Positions 9,750-17,814 of a DNA stretch of 64,000 bases are shown piece after piece. Under the pieces are notes generated by a model, which had not been told where the DNA came from, searched no databases, and saw only the letters and a program-made list of their open reading frames with translations. Position 1 is the stretch's first letter. Every line of letters starts with the position of its first letter. The stretch spans positions 124,001-188,000 of the forward strand of contig NZ_MCNV01000009.1 in NCBI RefSeq assembly GCF_001718195.1. The letters run 5' to 3'. This DNA comes from Paraburkholderia nodosa. Lineage in GTDB: Bacteria; Pseudomonadota; Gammaproteobacteria; Burkholderiales; Burkholderiaceae. Position numbers and translations under genes: made by a program.

Positions 9750-10973
9750 TTACGGTTTGAGCGAGCGGCAGAACTCGACGATGCGCTGCGCGCCTTCGAT
9801 GCACTCCTCGACGTCGGCGACGAGCGCCATGCGCACGAAGTCTTTACCCGGATTCGCGCCATGCGCCTCGCGCGCGAGGAACGAGCCGGGCAGAACCGTC
9901 ACATTATAGTCGGCGTAGAGACGCTGGGCGAACGCGGTGTCCGCGAGGCCGGTGCGCGCGACGTTGGCCCAGAGGTAGAACGCGGCGTCGGGCAATTTCA
10001 CGTCGAGCACGTCGGCGAGCATGGGTGTGACGGTCGAGAACTTCTTCACGTATTTCGCGCGGTTTTCGCGCACGTGCGCCTCGTCGCCCCATGCCGCGAT
10101 GCTGGCGGATTGCCAGACCGGCGACAGTGCCGCGCCGTGATAGGTGCGGTACAGCAGGAACTGCTTGAGGATGGCGGCGTCCCCGGCGACGAACCCCGAG
10201 CGCATGCCCGGCGCGTTCGAGCGCTTCGAAAGGCTCGACAGCATGACGAGGCGCTCGAAGCCGCGGCCCAGCTTGTGCGCCGCTTCGAGACCGCCGAGCG
10301 GCGGCGTGGCCTCGTCGAAGTAGATCTCCGAGTAGCACTCGTCCGAGGCGATCACGAAGCCGTAGCGGTCGGAGAGCGCGAACAGCTCGCGCCAGTCGTC
10401 GAGCGTGATCACGGCACCCGTGGGATTGCCGGGCGAGCACACGTACAGCAGCTGCGTGCGCGCCCAGACTTCTTCGGGAACCTGCGAATAGTCGCAGGCG
10501 AAGTTGCGGGCCGGATCGCTATTTACGAAGTACGGCTCGCCGCCGCCGAGCAGCGCGGCGCCTTCGTAGATCTGGTAGAAAGGGTTCGGGCAGAGTACGA
10601 TCGCCCGCTTTGCCGGGTCTTTCACGCCCGCTGTCGGGTCGACCACGGCCTGCGCGAGCGCGAACAGCGCCTCGCGCGAGCCGGACACAGGCAGGATTTC
10701 CGTGTTCGCATCGATGGCCGGCAGCCCGTAGCGCGCCTTCACCCAGTTCGCAATCGACTCGCGCAGCGCCGGGGTGCCCGCCGTGGCCGGGTACGACGAG
10801 AGGCCGTCGAGCGAAGCGACGATGGCGTCGCGGATCAGCGCCGGCGTGGGGTGTTTCGGCTCGCCGATCCCGAAGCTGATGTGGCGCAGGCCGGCGTTCG
10901 GCGTGATGTCCTTGAAGAGCACGCGCAGCTTTTCGAAGGGATAGGACTGAAGGGTGTCGAGTAGCGGATTCAC
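9750..10973 (-). CDS. dapC: Succinyldiaminopimelate aminotransferase
   Basis: A 407-residue fold-type I PLP enzyme that transaminates N-succinyl-2-amino-6-ketopimelate in diaminopimelate synthesis. The N-terminus NPLLDTLQSYPFEKLR is the recognisable DapC start, reached from GTG 10973; the longer open frame to 11270 is non-conserved. The PLP-binding Lys250 lies in SSLSKRSNAPGMRSG, with the CSPGNPTG phosphate-cup motif at about 179-186. It is the first gene of the dap cluster; a TATAAT box on the minus strand at 11116-11121 is a likely promoter element. Confidence 0.93.
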   Translation of the reverse strand: MNPLLDTLQSYPFEKLRVLFKDITPNAGLRHISFGIGEPKHPTPALIRDAIVASLDGLSSYPATAGTPALRESIANWVKARYGLPAIDANTEILPVSGSREALFALAQAVVDPTAGVKDPAKRAIVLCPNPFYQIYEGAALLGGGEPYFVNSDPARNFACDYSQVPEEVWARTQLLYVCSPGNPTGAVITLDDWRELFALSDRYGFVIASDECYSEIYFDEATPPLGGLEAAHKLGRGFERLVMLSSLSKRSNAPGMRSGFVAGDAAILKQFLLYRTYHGAALSPVWQSASIAAWGDEAHVRENRAKYVKKFSTVTPMLADVLDVKLPDAAFYLWANVARTGLADTAFAQRLYADYNVTVLPGSFLAREAHGANPGKDFVRMALVADVEECIEGAQRIVEFCRSLKP

Positions 10974-11207
10974 TTGGGGCTGGACAGGCGTGGGCGAAAG
11001 ACGGATGGCGTGGCGCGCAGGATTCGGGTGGCCACTGCGGGCCGGCGAGCCGGTTGCACCGCGCTCGGCGTACAAACACCGATGAACGGCGCGGCCTTGC
11101 GGCTGCAAGCGGTCGATTATAGCGTGGCGCCGCTGCTGCTGCGGGCGCCGGCCGGATCCCGCCCTGGCGCGGCCGGTGCCTGCCGGGCGACGAAATAAAG
11201 GAAAAGC
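10974..11207. other. Divergent intergenic region between dapC and the EamA leader ORF
   Basis: The 311 bases between dapC and the EamA gene hold the 26-codon leader ORF at 11208-11288 and, upstream of it, this 234-base stretch. It contains the minus-strand TATAAT at 11116-11121 and nothing else I can support; no tRNA or strong terminator is visible. Confidence 0.6.
11116..11121 (-). promoter_or_regulatory. Candidate -10 box for the dap cluster
   Basis: Read on the minus strand, this is a perfect TATAAT hexamer in an otherwise GC-rich divergent intergenic region, about 145 bases upstream of the dapC GTG. I see no good -35 at 16-18 bases, so the call rests on the -10 alone. Confidence 0.4.
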
Positions 11208-11288
11208 ATGAAAGCTTCGAACGACGTTTCGAACCAAGGCGCAGGCGCTGCGAACGCGCGGCCGGGCCAAGGGCAGCGCAAGCCATGA
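11208..11288 (+). CDS. 26-codon leader ORF overlapping the EamA transporter gene
   Basis: ATG 11208 is preceded by an AAAGGAAAAGC ribosome-binding site, much better than anything in front of the EamA start. The frame runs 26 sense codons and stops at TGA 11286-11288, overlapping the EamA ATG (11285-11287) as ATGA. The peptide begins MKASNDVSNQ, is rich in Gly, Ala, Asn and Gln, ends QRKP, and has no hydrophobic segment. The arrangement implies translational coupling: ribosomes finishing the leader would restart on the transporter gene. I do not recognise the peptide, and its function may be purely cis-acting. Confidence 0.55.
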   Translation: MKASNDVSNQGAGAANARPGQGQRKP

Positions 11289-12388
11289 GCCAGAGCACGG
11301 GCTTGCGCGCCGCCTGGCCGACGCTCGCCATCATGATTGGCGCGTCCGTCTGGGGTTTTGTCTGGTATCCGCTGCGCATGCTGGCGGCCGCCGGGCTCAC
11401 CGGTACGGCCTCGAGCGCGGCAACGAGCGCGGCCGGCTGTCTCTTCGTGCTGGTGCTGCGCTGGCGCTCGCTCGCGAGCGTGCGCTGGCACTGGGTGCTG
11501 CCGATGCTCGGACTCGCCGCGGGCGTGACCAACGTCGGGTTCGTGTGGGGCGCAATCCACGGCGAAGTGATGCGCGTGCTGCTGCTCTTTTATCTGACCC
11601 CGGCGTGGACGGCGATCTTCGCGCACTTCATCCTGCACGAGCGCCTGAACTGGGCGGGCGGCGCGCTGGCGGCGCTCTCGCTGCTGGGTGCGGTGCTGAT
11701 GCTCTGGTCGCCGCGGCTCGGCGTGCCGCTGCCCGCGAACGCGGCCGAATGGGCCGGTCTCATCGGCGGCATGGGTTTCGCGATGAGCAACGTGCTCGTC
11801 GTAAAGACGAGCCGCGTGCTGCCGCACATGAAGCCCGAGATGCGCACGGCCGTGATCTTCGCGGGCGCGGCGCTGTTCGGCTTGCTGACCTCCTGTTTCG
11901 AGCCGATGTCGGCCGCACCGGCGGGCGAGCATCTCGCACGCGTCGTGCTGCTCGTGCTCGCGCTCGGCATCGTGCTCGGCAGCAACAACATGCTCGTCCA
12001 GTACGGGCTCGCCCGCGTGCCGGCAAACCGCGCCTCGATCATCATGCTGTTCGAGATCGTCGTGACGGCGCTCACGTCGTGGCTCTTCGCCGGCGAGACG
12101 CCGGGCCCGCGCGAATGGGCGGGCGGCGCCTGCATCGTGCTGGCTTCCCTGTTGTCGAGCTGGGTGCACCGGGCGCAGGATGCGCGCAAGGGCGGCGCGC
12201 ACGCGAGCGCCGATGCGAGCGTCATGACCCACGCCGACGCCAGCCGCACCCATGACGCGGACGACGCCGACGGCAGCGGCCCCGGCGGCGATGATGGCAA
12301 CGGCGGCGGCAATGGCGATGGCAGCGCAGGCGGCGGAACGGGCCCAGGGCCTTCCCGCGCGCGGAATGGCGCGCGTGCGATGGTATGA
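11285..12388 (+). CDS. EamA/DMT-family transporter
   Basis: A 367-residue inner-membrane protein with about ten transmembrane helices between residues 10 and 295 and the internal duplication typical of the EamA (drug/metabolite transporter) fold. The substrate is unknown; family members export amino acids, nucleotides or drugs. The last 70 or so residues form a hydrophilic Asp/Gly/Ala-rich low-complexity tail (for example GGDDGNGGGNGDGSAGGG), unusual for the family and probably cytosolic. ATG 11285 has only a weak ribosome-binding site but overlaps the leader ORF stop. smc begins 169 bases downstream. Confidence 0.88.
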   Translation: MSQSTGLRAAWPTLAIMIGASVWGFVWYPLRMLAAAGLTGTASSAATSAAGCLFVLVLRWRSLASVRWHWVLPMLGLAAGVTNVGFVWGAIHGEVMRVLLLFYLTPAWTAIFAHFILHERLNWAGGALAALSLLGAVLMLWSPRLGVPLPANAAEWAGLIGGMGFAMSNVLVVKTSRVLPHMKPEMRTAVIFAGAALFGLLTSCFEPMSAAPAGEHLARVVLLVLALGIVLGSNNMLVQYGLARVPANRASIIMLFEIVVTALTSWLFAGETPGPREWAGGACIVLASLLSSWVHRAQDARKGGAHASADASVMTHADASRTHDADDADGSGPGGDDGNGGGNGDGSAGGGTGPGPSRARNGARAMV

Positions 12389-12557
12389 TTGCCGCTGATT
12401 CCCGCCGGCCGCACGCGTGCATGCGCGTTCGTACGGCGAGCCGTGGCGGCTGCCCAGTGCGCACTCCGCCGTCGCGCGATCGATACCGGATGCGCGGCGG
12501 CAAGCGACGTACGGCACGGGCGGTCCCGTTCACCACTATTCAAACAGCGATATCGCC

Positions 12558-15500
12558 GTGCGTCTGACCTCGATTAAACTCGCTGGCTTCAAATCATTCG
12601 TCGATCCCACGCATTTCCAGGTTCCGGGCCAACTCGTCGGGGTGGTCGGGCCAAACGGCTGTGGGAAATCCAACATCATCGACGCGGTGCGCTGGGTGCT
12701 GGGTGAATCCCGGGCGTCCGAGCTGCGCGGCGAGTCGATGCAGGACGTCATCTTCAACGGTTCCACCGCGCGCAAGCCGGGCAGCCGCGCGAGCGTCGAA
12801 CTGGTGTTCGACAACGCGGACGGCCGCGCCGCCGGGCAGTGGGGCCAGTATGCCGAGATCGCCGTGAAGCGCGTGCTCACGCGCGACGGCACGTCGAGCT
12901 ACTACATCAACAACCTGCCGGCGCGCCGGCGCGACATTCAGGATATTTTCCTGGGTACTGGCCTCGGCCCGCGCGCCTACGCGATCATCGGGCAGGGCAT
13001 GATCGCGCGGATCATCGAGGCAAAGCCCGAAGAGCTTCGCGTGTTCCTCGAAGAAGCCGCGGGCGTGTCGAAATACAAGGAACGCCGCCGCGAGACCGAG
13101 AACCGCCTGCACGACACGCGCGAGAACCTGACGCGTGTCGAGGACATCGTGCGCGAGCTGTCCAGCAACCTGGAAAAGCTCGAGGGCCAGGCGGTCGTTG
13201 CCACGAAATATCGCGAGCTGCAGGCCGAGGGCGAGGAAAAGCAGCGCCTTCTGTGGCTCTTGCGCAAGAACGAGGCAGCGGGCGAGCAGCAACGCCAGCA
13301 GCGCGCGATCGAGCAGGCGCAGATCGACCTGGAGCGCCATACCGCGCAGCTGCGCGAAGTGGAAGCGCAGCTCGAAACGCTGCGCGTGGCCCACTACTCG
13401 GCAAGCGACGCCATGCAGGGCGCGCAGGGCGCGCTTTACGAAGCGAACGCCGAGGTGAGCCGTCTCGAGGCCGAGATCAAGTTCATCGTCGAGTCGCGCA
13501 ACCGCGTGCAGGCGCAGATCGCCGCGCTCACCGCGCAGCGCGAGCAATGGCAGGTCCAGGCGCAGAAGGCGCAGGACGATATCGAGGACGCCGAAGAACA
13601 ACTGGCGATCGCCGAGGAAAAGGCTGCGCTGGCCGAGGAAGATGCGGCGGCGACGCAGGAAGCGCTGCCCGCGCTCGAAAACCGCTGGCGCGACGCGCAG
13701 GCGCAACTGAATGACGAGCGCGCGGGCATCGCGCGCACCGAGCAGGCCATCAAGCTCGAAGCCGCGCATCAACGCAACGCCGACCAGATGCTTCAGCAGC
13801 TTCAGCAGCGCCACGAGCGTCTGAAGTCGGAGGAAGGCGGCCTCGACGCGCCGGACGAAGCCCAGCTCGAAGAGCTGCGCATGCAGCTGGCCGAGCAGGA
13901 GGAAGTCCTGCACGAAGCGCAGGCGCGCCTCGCCGACGCGCAGGAAACGGTGCCGCGCCTCGACGCGGAACGCCGCGCCGCACACGAGCGCGTGCAGGCG
14001 GAAAACGCACAGATCCACCAGTTCGAAGCCCGTCTCGCTGCACTCAAGCAACTGCAGGAAAACGTGCAGACGGAAGGCAAGGTCCAGCCGTGGCTCGAAC
14101 GTCACGAACTGGGCGCGTTGCCGCGGCTATGGAAGAAGCTGCACGTCGAAGCCGGTTGGGAAACGGCGCTCGAATCGGTGTTGCGCGAGCGGCTCGCCGC
14201 GCTCGAGGTGTCGAACCTCGACTGGGTGAAGGCATTCGCGAGCGACGCTCCGCCTGCGAAGCTCGCGTTCTATTCGCCGCCGGCCGCGGGTCAGGCAAGC
14301 GCTGCGGCCGCGGGGCTCACGCCGCTGCTCTCGCTCGTCCGTATCGACGATGCAGGCTTGCGCGCAGTGCTCACCGAATGGCTCGGCTCGACCTACGTTG
14401 CGAACGATCTCGCCGAAGCGCTCGCCCAGCGTGCGCAGCTGCCAGGCAGCGGCGCGTTCGTCGTGAAGGCTGGCCATACGGTGACGCGCGTAGGCGTGCA
14501 GCTGTACGCCGCCGACACCGAGCAGGCCGGCATGCTCGCGCGTCAGCAGGAAATCGAGAATCTCGAGCGCCAGGTGCGCGCCCAGACGCTGCTCGCCGAC
14601 GATGCACGCACGGCTGTCGTGCGCGCGGAAGCGGCGCACACGCAGGCCGCCCAGGTGCTCACGGATGTGCGCCAGCAGGCCGAGCGCGCGACCCAGCGCG
14701 TGCACGCGCTGCAGATGGATGTGCTCAAGCTGACGCAGGCGCATGAACGCTACACGGCGCGCAGCACGCAGATCCGTGAAGAGCTCGACGAGATCCGCAC
14801 GCAGATCGAAGAGCAGCGCGCATTGCGGGCAGAATCGGAAGCGAACTTCGAGCGCCACGATGTGGAACTCGCCGAACTGCAGGCCCGCTTCGAGGACAAC
14901 CAGCTCGCCTTCGAGTCGCTCGACGAGGAACTCGGCGCGGCGCGCAATGAGGCGCGCGACCTCGAACGTGCGGCGGCCGACGCGCGCTTTGCCGCGCGCA
15001 ACATGGCGAACCGCATCGAAGAGTTGAAGCGCAACATTCAGGTCGCGCACGATCAGAGCGAACGCGTGGCCGCGTCGCTCGAAGACGCGCGCGCCGAGCT
15101 GGAAACGATCAACGAGCAGACCGCGCACACGGGCCTGCAGGACGCGCTGGAAATTCGCGCCCAGAAGGAAGATACGCTGCGTGCCGCGCGCGCCGAACTC
15201 GACGATCTGAGCGCGAAGCTGCGGGCCGCCGACGAAACCCGCCTCGCCGCGGAGCGCGCGTTGCAGCCGTTGCGCGACCGCATCACCGAGCTTCAGCTCA
15301 AGGAGCAGGCCGCGCGCCTGAACGGCGAGCAGTTCGTCGAGCAACTGCAGGCCGCGGGCGTCGACGAGGCCGCGCTGCAGGAAAAGCTCACGGCCGATAT
15401 GAAGCCGTCGTATCTGCAAGGCGAGGTTACGCGCATCAACAACGCGATCACGGCGCTTGGGCCCGTGAACATGGCCGCGCTCGACGAACTGGCCGCGGCG

Positions 15501-16076
15501 AAGGAGCGCAAGACCTTCCTCGACGCGCAGTCGGCCGACCTCACGAGCGCAATCGAAACGCTCGAAGACGCGATCCGCAAGATCGACCAGGAAACGCGCA
15601 CGCTGCTGCAGGGCACCTTCGACGAGGTGAACCGTCATTTCGGCGAGCTGTTCCCGCGCCTGTTCGGCGGCGGTCAGGCGAAGCTCATCATGACCGGCGA
15701 CGAGATTCTCGATGCCGGCGTGCAGGTGATGGCGCAACCGCCCGGCAAGAAGAATTCGACGATTCACCTGCTCTCCGGCGGCGAGAAAGCGCTCACGGCC
15801 ACGGCCCTCGTGTTCGCGATGTTCCAGCTCAACCCGGCGCCGTTCTGCTTGCTAGACGAAGTGGACGCACCGCTCGACGACGCGAACACCGAGCGCTTCG
15901 CGAACCTTGTTCGCGCGATGTCGGACAAAACACAGTTCCTGTTCATTTCGCACAACAAGATCGCCATGGAGATGGCGCAGCAGCTCATTGGCGTGACGAT
16001 GCAGGAGCAGGGCGTTTCGCGCATCGTCGCGGTCGACATGGAAACGGCAGCGGGTTTCGCCCAAAATACGGTCTAA
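12558..16076 (+). CDS. smc: Chromosome segregation ATPase SMC
   Basis: A 1172-residue structural maintenance of chromosomes protein that organises and separates replicated DNA with ScpA/ScpB. The N-terminal head has Walker A GPNGCGKSN at residues 31-39. Two long coiled-coil arms, rich in Glu, Gln, Ala and Arg, flank a hinge around residues 530-650. The C-terminal head carries the signature LLSGGEKALTA and Walker B LLDEVDAPLDD. I use GTG 12558, giving the conserved start RLTSIKLAGFKSFVD; the open frame upstream to 12417 has no similarity. ScpA and ScpB genes are not in this window. Confidence 0.95.
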   Translation: MRLTSIKLAGFKSFVDPTHFQVPGQLVGVVGPNGCGKSNIIDAVRWVLGESRASELRGESMQDVIFNGSTARKPGSRASVELVFDNADGRAAGQWGQYAEIAVKRVLTRDGTSSYYINNLPARRRDIQDIFLGTGLGPRAYAIIGQGMIARIIEAKPEELRVFLEEAAGVSKYKERRRETENRLHDTRENLTRVEDIVRELSSNLEKLEGQAVVATKYRELQAEGEEKQRLLWLLRKNEAAGEQQRQQRAIEQAQIDLERHTAQLREVEAQLETLRVAHYSASDAMQGAQGALYEANAEVSRLEAEIKFIVESRNRVQAQIAALTAQREQWQVQAQKAQDDIEDAEEQLAIAEEKAALAEEDAAATQEALPALENRWRDAQAQLNDERAGIARTEQAIKLEAAHQRNADQMLQQLQQRHERLKSEEGGLDAPDEAQLEELRMQLAEQEEVLHEAQARLADAQETVPRLDAERRAAHERVQAENAQIHQFEARLAALKQLQENVQTEGKVQPWLERHELGALPRLWKKLHVEAGWETALESVLRERLAALEVSNLDWVKAFASDAPPAKLAFYSPPAAGQASAAAAGLTPLLSLVRIDDAGLRAVLTEWLGSTYVANDLAEALAQRAQLPGSGAFVVKAGHTVTRVGVQLYAADTEQAGMLARQQEIENLERQVRAQTLLADDARTAVVRAEAAHTQAAQVLTDVRQQAERATQRVHALQMDVLKLTQAHERYTARSTQIREELDEIRTQIEEQRALRAESEANFERHDVELAELQARFEDNQLAFESLDEELGAARNEARDLERAAADARFAARNMANRIEELKRNIQVAHDQSERVAASLEDARAELETINEQTAHTGLQDALEIRAQKEDTLRAARAELDDLSAKLRAADETRLAAERALQPLRDRITELQLKEQAARLNGEQFVEQLQAAGVDEAALQEKLTADMKPSYLQGEVTRINNAITALGPVNMAALDELAAAKERKTFLDAQSADLTSAIETLEDAIRKIDQETRTLLQGTFDEVNRHFGELFPRLFGGGQAKLIMTGDEILDAGVQVMAQPPGKKNSTIHLLSGGEKALTATALVFAMFQLNPAPFCLLDEVDAPLDDANTERFANLVRAMSDKTQFLFISHNKIAMEMAQQLIGVTMQEQGVSRIVAVDMETAAGFAQNTV

Positions 16077-16220
16077 TCGATTTATACGGTCTAACGGACG
16101 GCGCGCGATGCGCGGCCGGCGGCGCCATCAGTGAGGCAGCCGCCGCGCGCAATGCGCGCGCCAGAGCAACGGCGCATGCAATGAGCACGCCGTCGAAAAA
16201 GAATTGCTGATGGAGCATGC

Positions 16221-17516
16221 ATGGATGAATTGACTCTCGGGTTGATCGGCGCGGGCGCCGTGGTCGTCGGGGGCGTGGTGGTGTACAACGCGTGGCAGGG
16301 CGCGAGAGTGCGCCGGCGCATGCCGCGCCCGATGCCCGAAGAGGCAGTCGAAGCGCCGCAGCGCGACGAGTTCCAGGAGCCGAGCCCGTTCATCGAACCG
16401 GCCCATGCTCCGTCGCGCCGCGAGCCGTCGCTCGCGGGCAGCACGCAAGCCGGGCGCGTGGAGCCGGGTTTCGGCACTGCTGCGCCGCTCGACACGCCAG
16501 CCGACATCCAGGCGGAAACGACGACGCCCAACGGCTTTCCGGAAGCTGAATCCGATGCGCACGAAGTTGCCGAGAAGGCTGCCGACAAGGCGCCGGCTGC
16601 AACTGCGGCTGCCCCGCAATCCGCAAAGGACGATGGCGACGAAGCGGAGCGCATCGAGCCGGTCATGCCGGCGGCCACGACGATCTCTTCGGCGCCGCCC
16701 GCCGTGGTCGACCGTCGCATCGACTGCATCGTGCCGATCCGGCTTGGTGCGCCGGTGGCAGGCGAGCGGGTGATTCCGTTTGCGCAGCGATTGCGCCGCG
16801 CGGGCAGCAAGCCGGTTCATATCGAAGGCAAACCCGAAGGGGGCGACGGCTGGGAGTTGCTCCAGAGCGGTGTGCGCTACGAGGAACTGCGCGCGGCTGC
16901 GCAACTCGCGAATCGCAACGGCCCGCTCAACGAACTCGAGTTCTCGGAATTCGTGACCGGCGTGCAGCAATTCGCCGACGCGCTCGACGCCGCGCCCGAG
17001 TTTCCGGACATGATGGAGACGGTCGCCATGGCGCGCGAACTGGACGGCTTCGCGGCGCAATGCGACGCCCAGCTTTCCGTGAACGTGATGTCGGACGGCG
17101 CGCCGTGGTCGGCAAACTACGTGCAGGCGGTGGCGGCGCAGGACGGCTTGCTGCTTTCGCGCGACGGCACGCGCTTCGTCAAGCTCGATGCGAAGCAGAG
17201 CCCCGTTTTCATGCTGCAGTTCGGCGACACCAACTTCCTGCGCGACGACCTCACGTACAAGGGCGGTGAACTGATCACGCTGATCCTCGACGTGCCCGTG
17301 GCCGACGAAGACATCCTGCCGTTCCGCCTGATGTGCGACTACGCGAAATCGCTTGCCGAGCGCATTGGCGGGCGCGTGGTCGACGACCAGCGCCGGCCGC
17401 TGCCGGAATCGGTGTTGCAGTCGATCGACAAGCAGCTGATGACGCTCTACGCGAAGCTGGAGCAGGCCGGCATTCCGGCGGGCTCGCCGGCCACGCGGCG
17501 ACTGTTCAGCCAGTAG
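16221..17516 (+). CDS. zipA: Cell division protein ZipA-like (FtsZ-binding C-terminal domain)
   Basis: A 431-residue bitopic membrane protein. One N-terminal helix (about residues 5-24, LGLIGAGAVVVGGVVVYNAW) anchors it; a Pro/Ala/Glu-rich linker runs to about residue 165; the remainder is the ZipA C-terminal domain that binds the FtsZ tail, with conserved LQFGDTNFLRDDLTYKGG-type strands and a VPVADEDILPFRLMCDYA block. It would tether the division ring to the membrane. It lies 144 bases after smc and ends before a terminator at 17546. Confidence 0.9.
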   Translation: MDELTLGLIGAGAVVVGGVVVYNAWQGARVRRRMPRPMPEEAVEAPQRDEFQEPSPFIEPAHAPSRREPSLAGSTQAGRVEPGFGTAAPLDTPADIQAETTTPNGFPEAESDAHEVAEKAADKAPAATAAAPQSAKDDGDEAERIEPVMPAATTISSAPPAVVDRRIDCIVPIRLGAPVAGERVIPFAQRLRRAGSKPVHIEGKPEGGDGWELLQSGVRYEELRAAAQLANRNGPLNELEFSEFVTGVQQFADALDAAPEFPDMMETVAMARELDGFAAQCDAQLSVNVMSDGAPWSANYVQAVAAQDGLLLSRDGTRFVKLDAKQSPVFMLQFGDTNFLRDDLTYKGGELITLILDVPVADEDILPFRLMCDYAKSLAERIGGRVVDDQRRPLPESVLQSIDKQLMTLYAKLEQAGIPAGSPATRRLFSQ

Positions 17517-17545
17517 CGCCGAAGGCGTGCAGCGGGCCTGCAGAC

Positions 17546-17580
17546 AAGGCGCGACGCCGTAAAGGCGCCGCGCCTTTTTT
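17546..17580 (+). terminator. Rho-independent terminator after zipA
   Basis: AAGGCGCG at 17546-17553 pairs with CGCGCCTT at 17569-17576, with an inner GCC/GGC pair, followed by a T run to 17580. It ends the smc-zipA unit and leaves about 235 bases to ligA in which I see no other gene. Confidence 0.8.
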
Positions 17581-17814
17581 GCGCGCAGGCGGTACAGCGC
17601 AGAGGGCATCGGCACGCGTGTTGCAGTGCATTCGAGCTCAGCCCACCGGGCCCTGGATGCCAGAGCGACGCACGCAGCGTTGGCCATTCGGCCAGGACGC
17701 TGGCGAGACCCGTTCGGCGGCGCACGCAGATAGCCGCTCGTCCGATGCGACACGCGCGGCTTCCTGAGATAATCTGACGTCCGAAATCATTTTCAACAGC
17801 GAGTTGCCCAAGGC

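Noticed and set aside
9668..9862. N-terminal extension of dapD
   Set aside because: Not conserved, and overlaps the dapC 3-prime end; DapD starts at MSQQLQQ.
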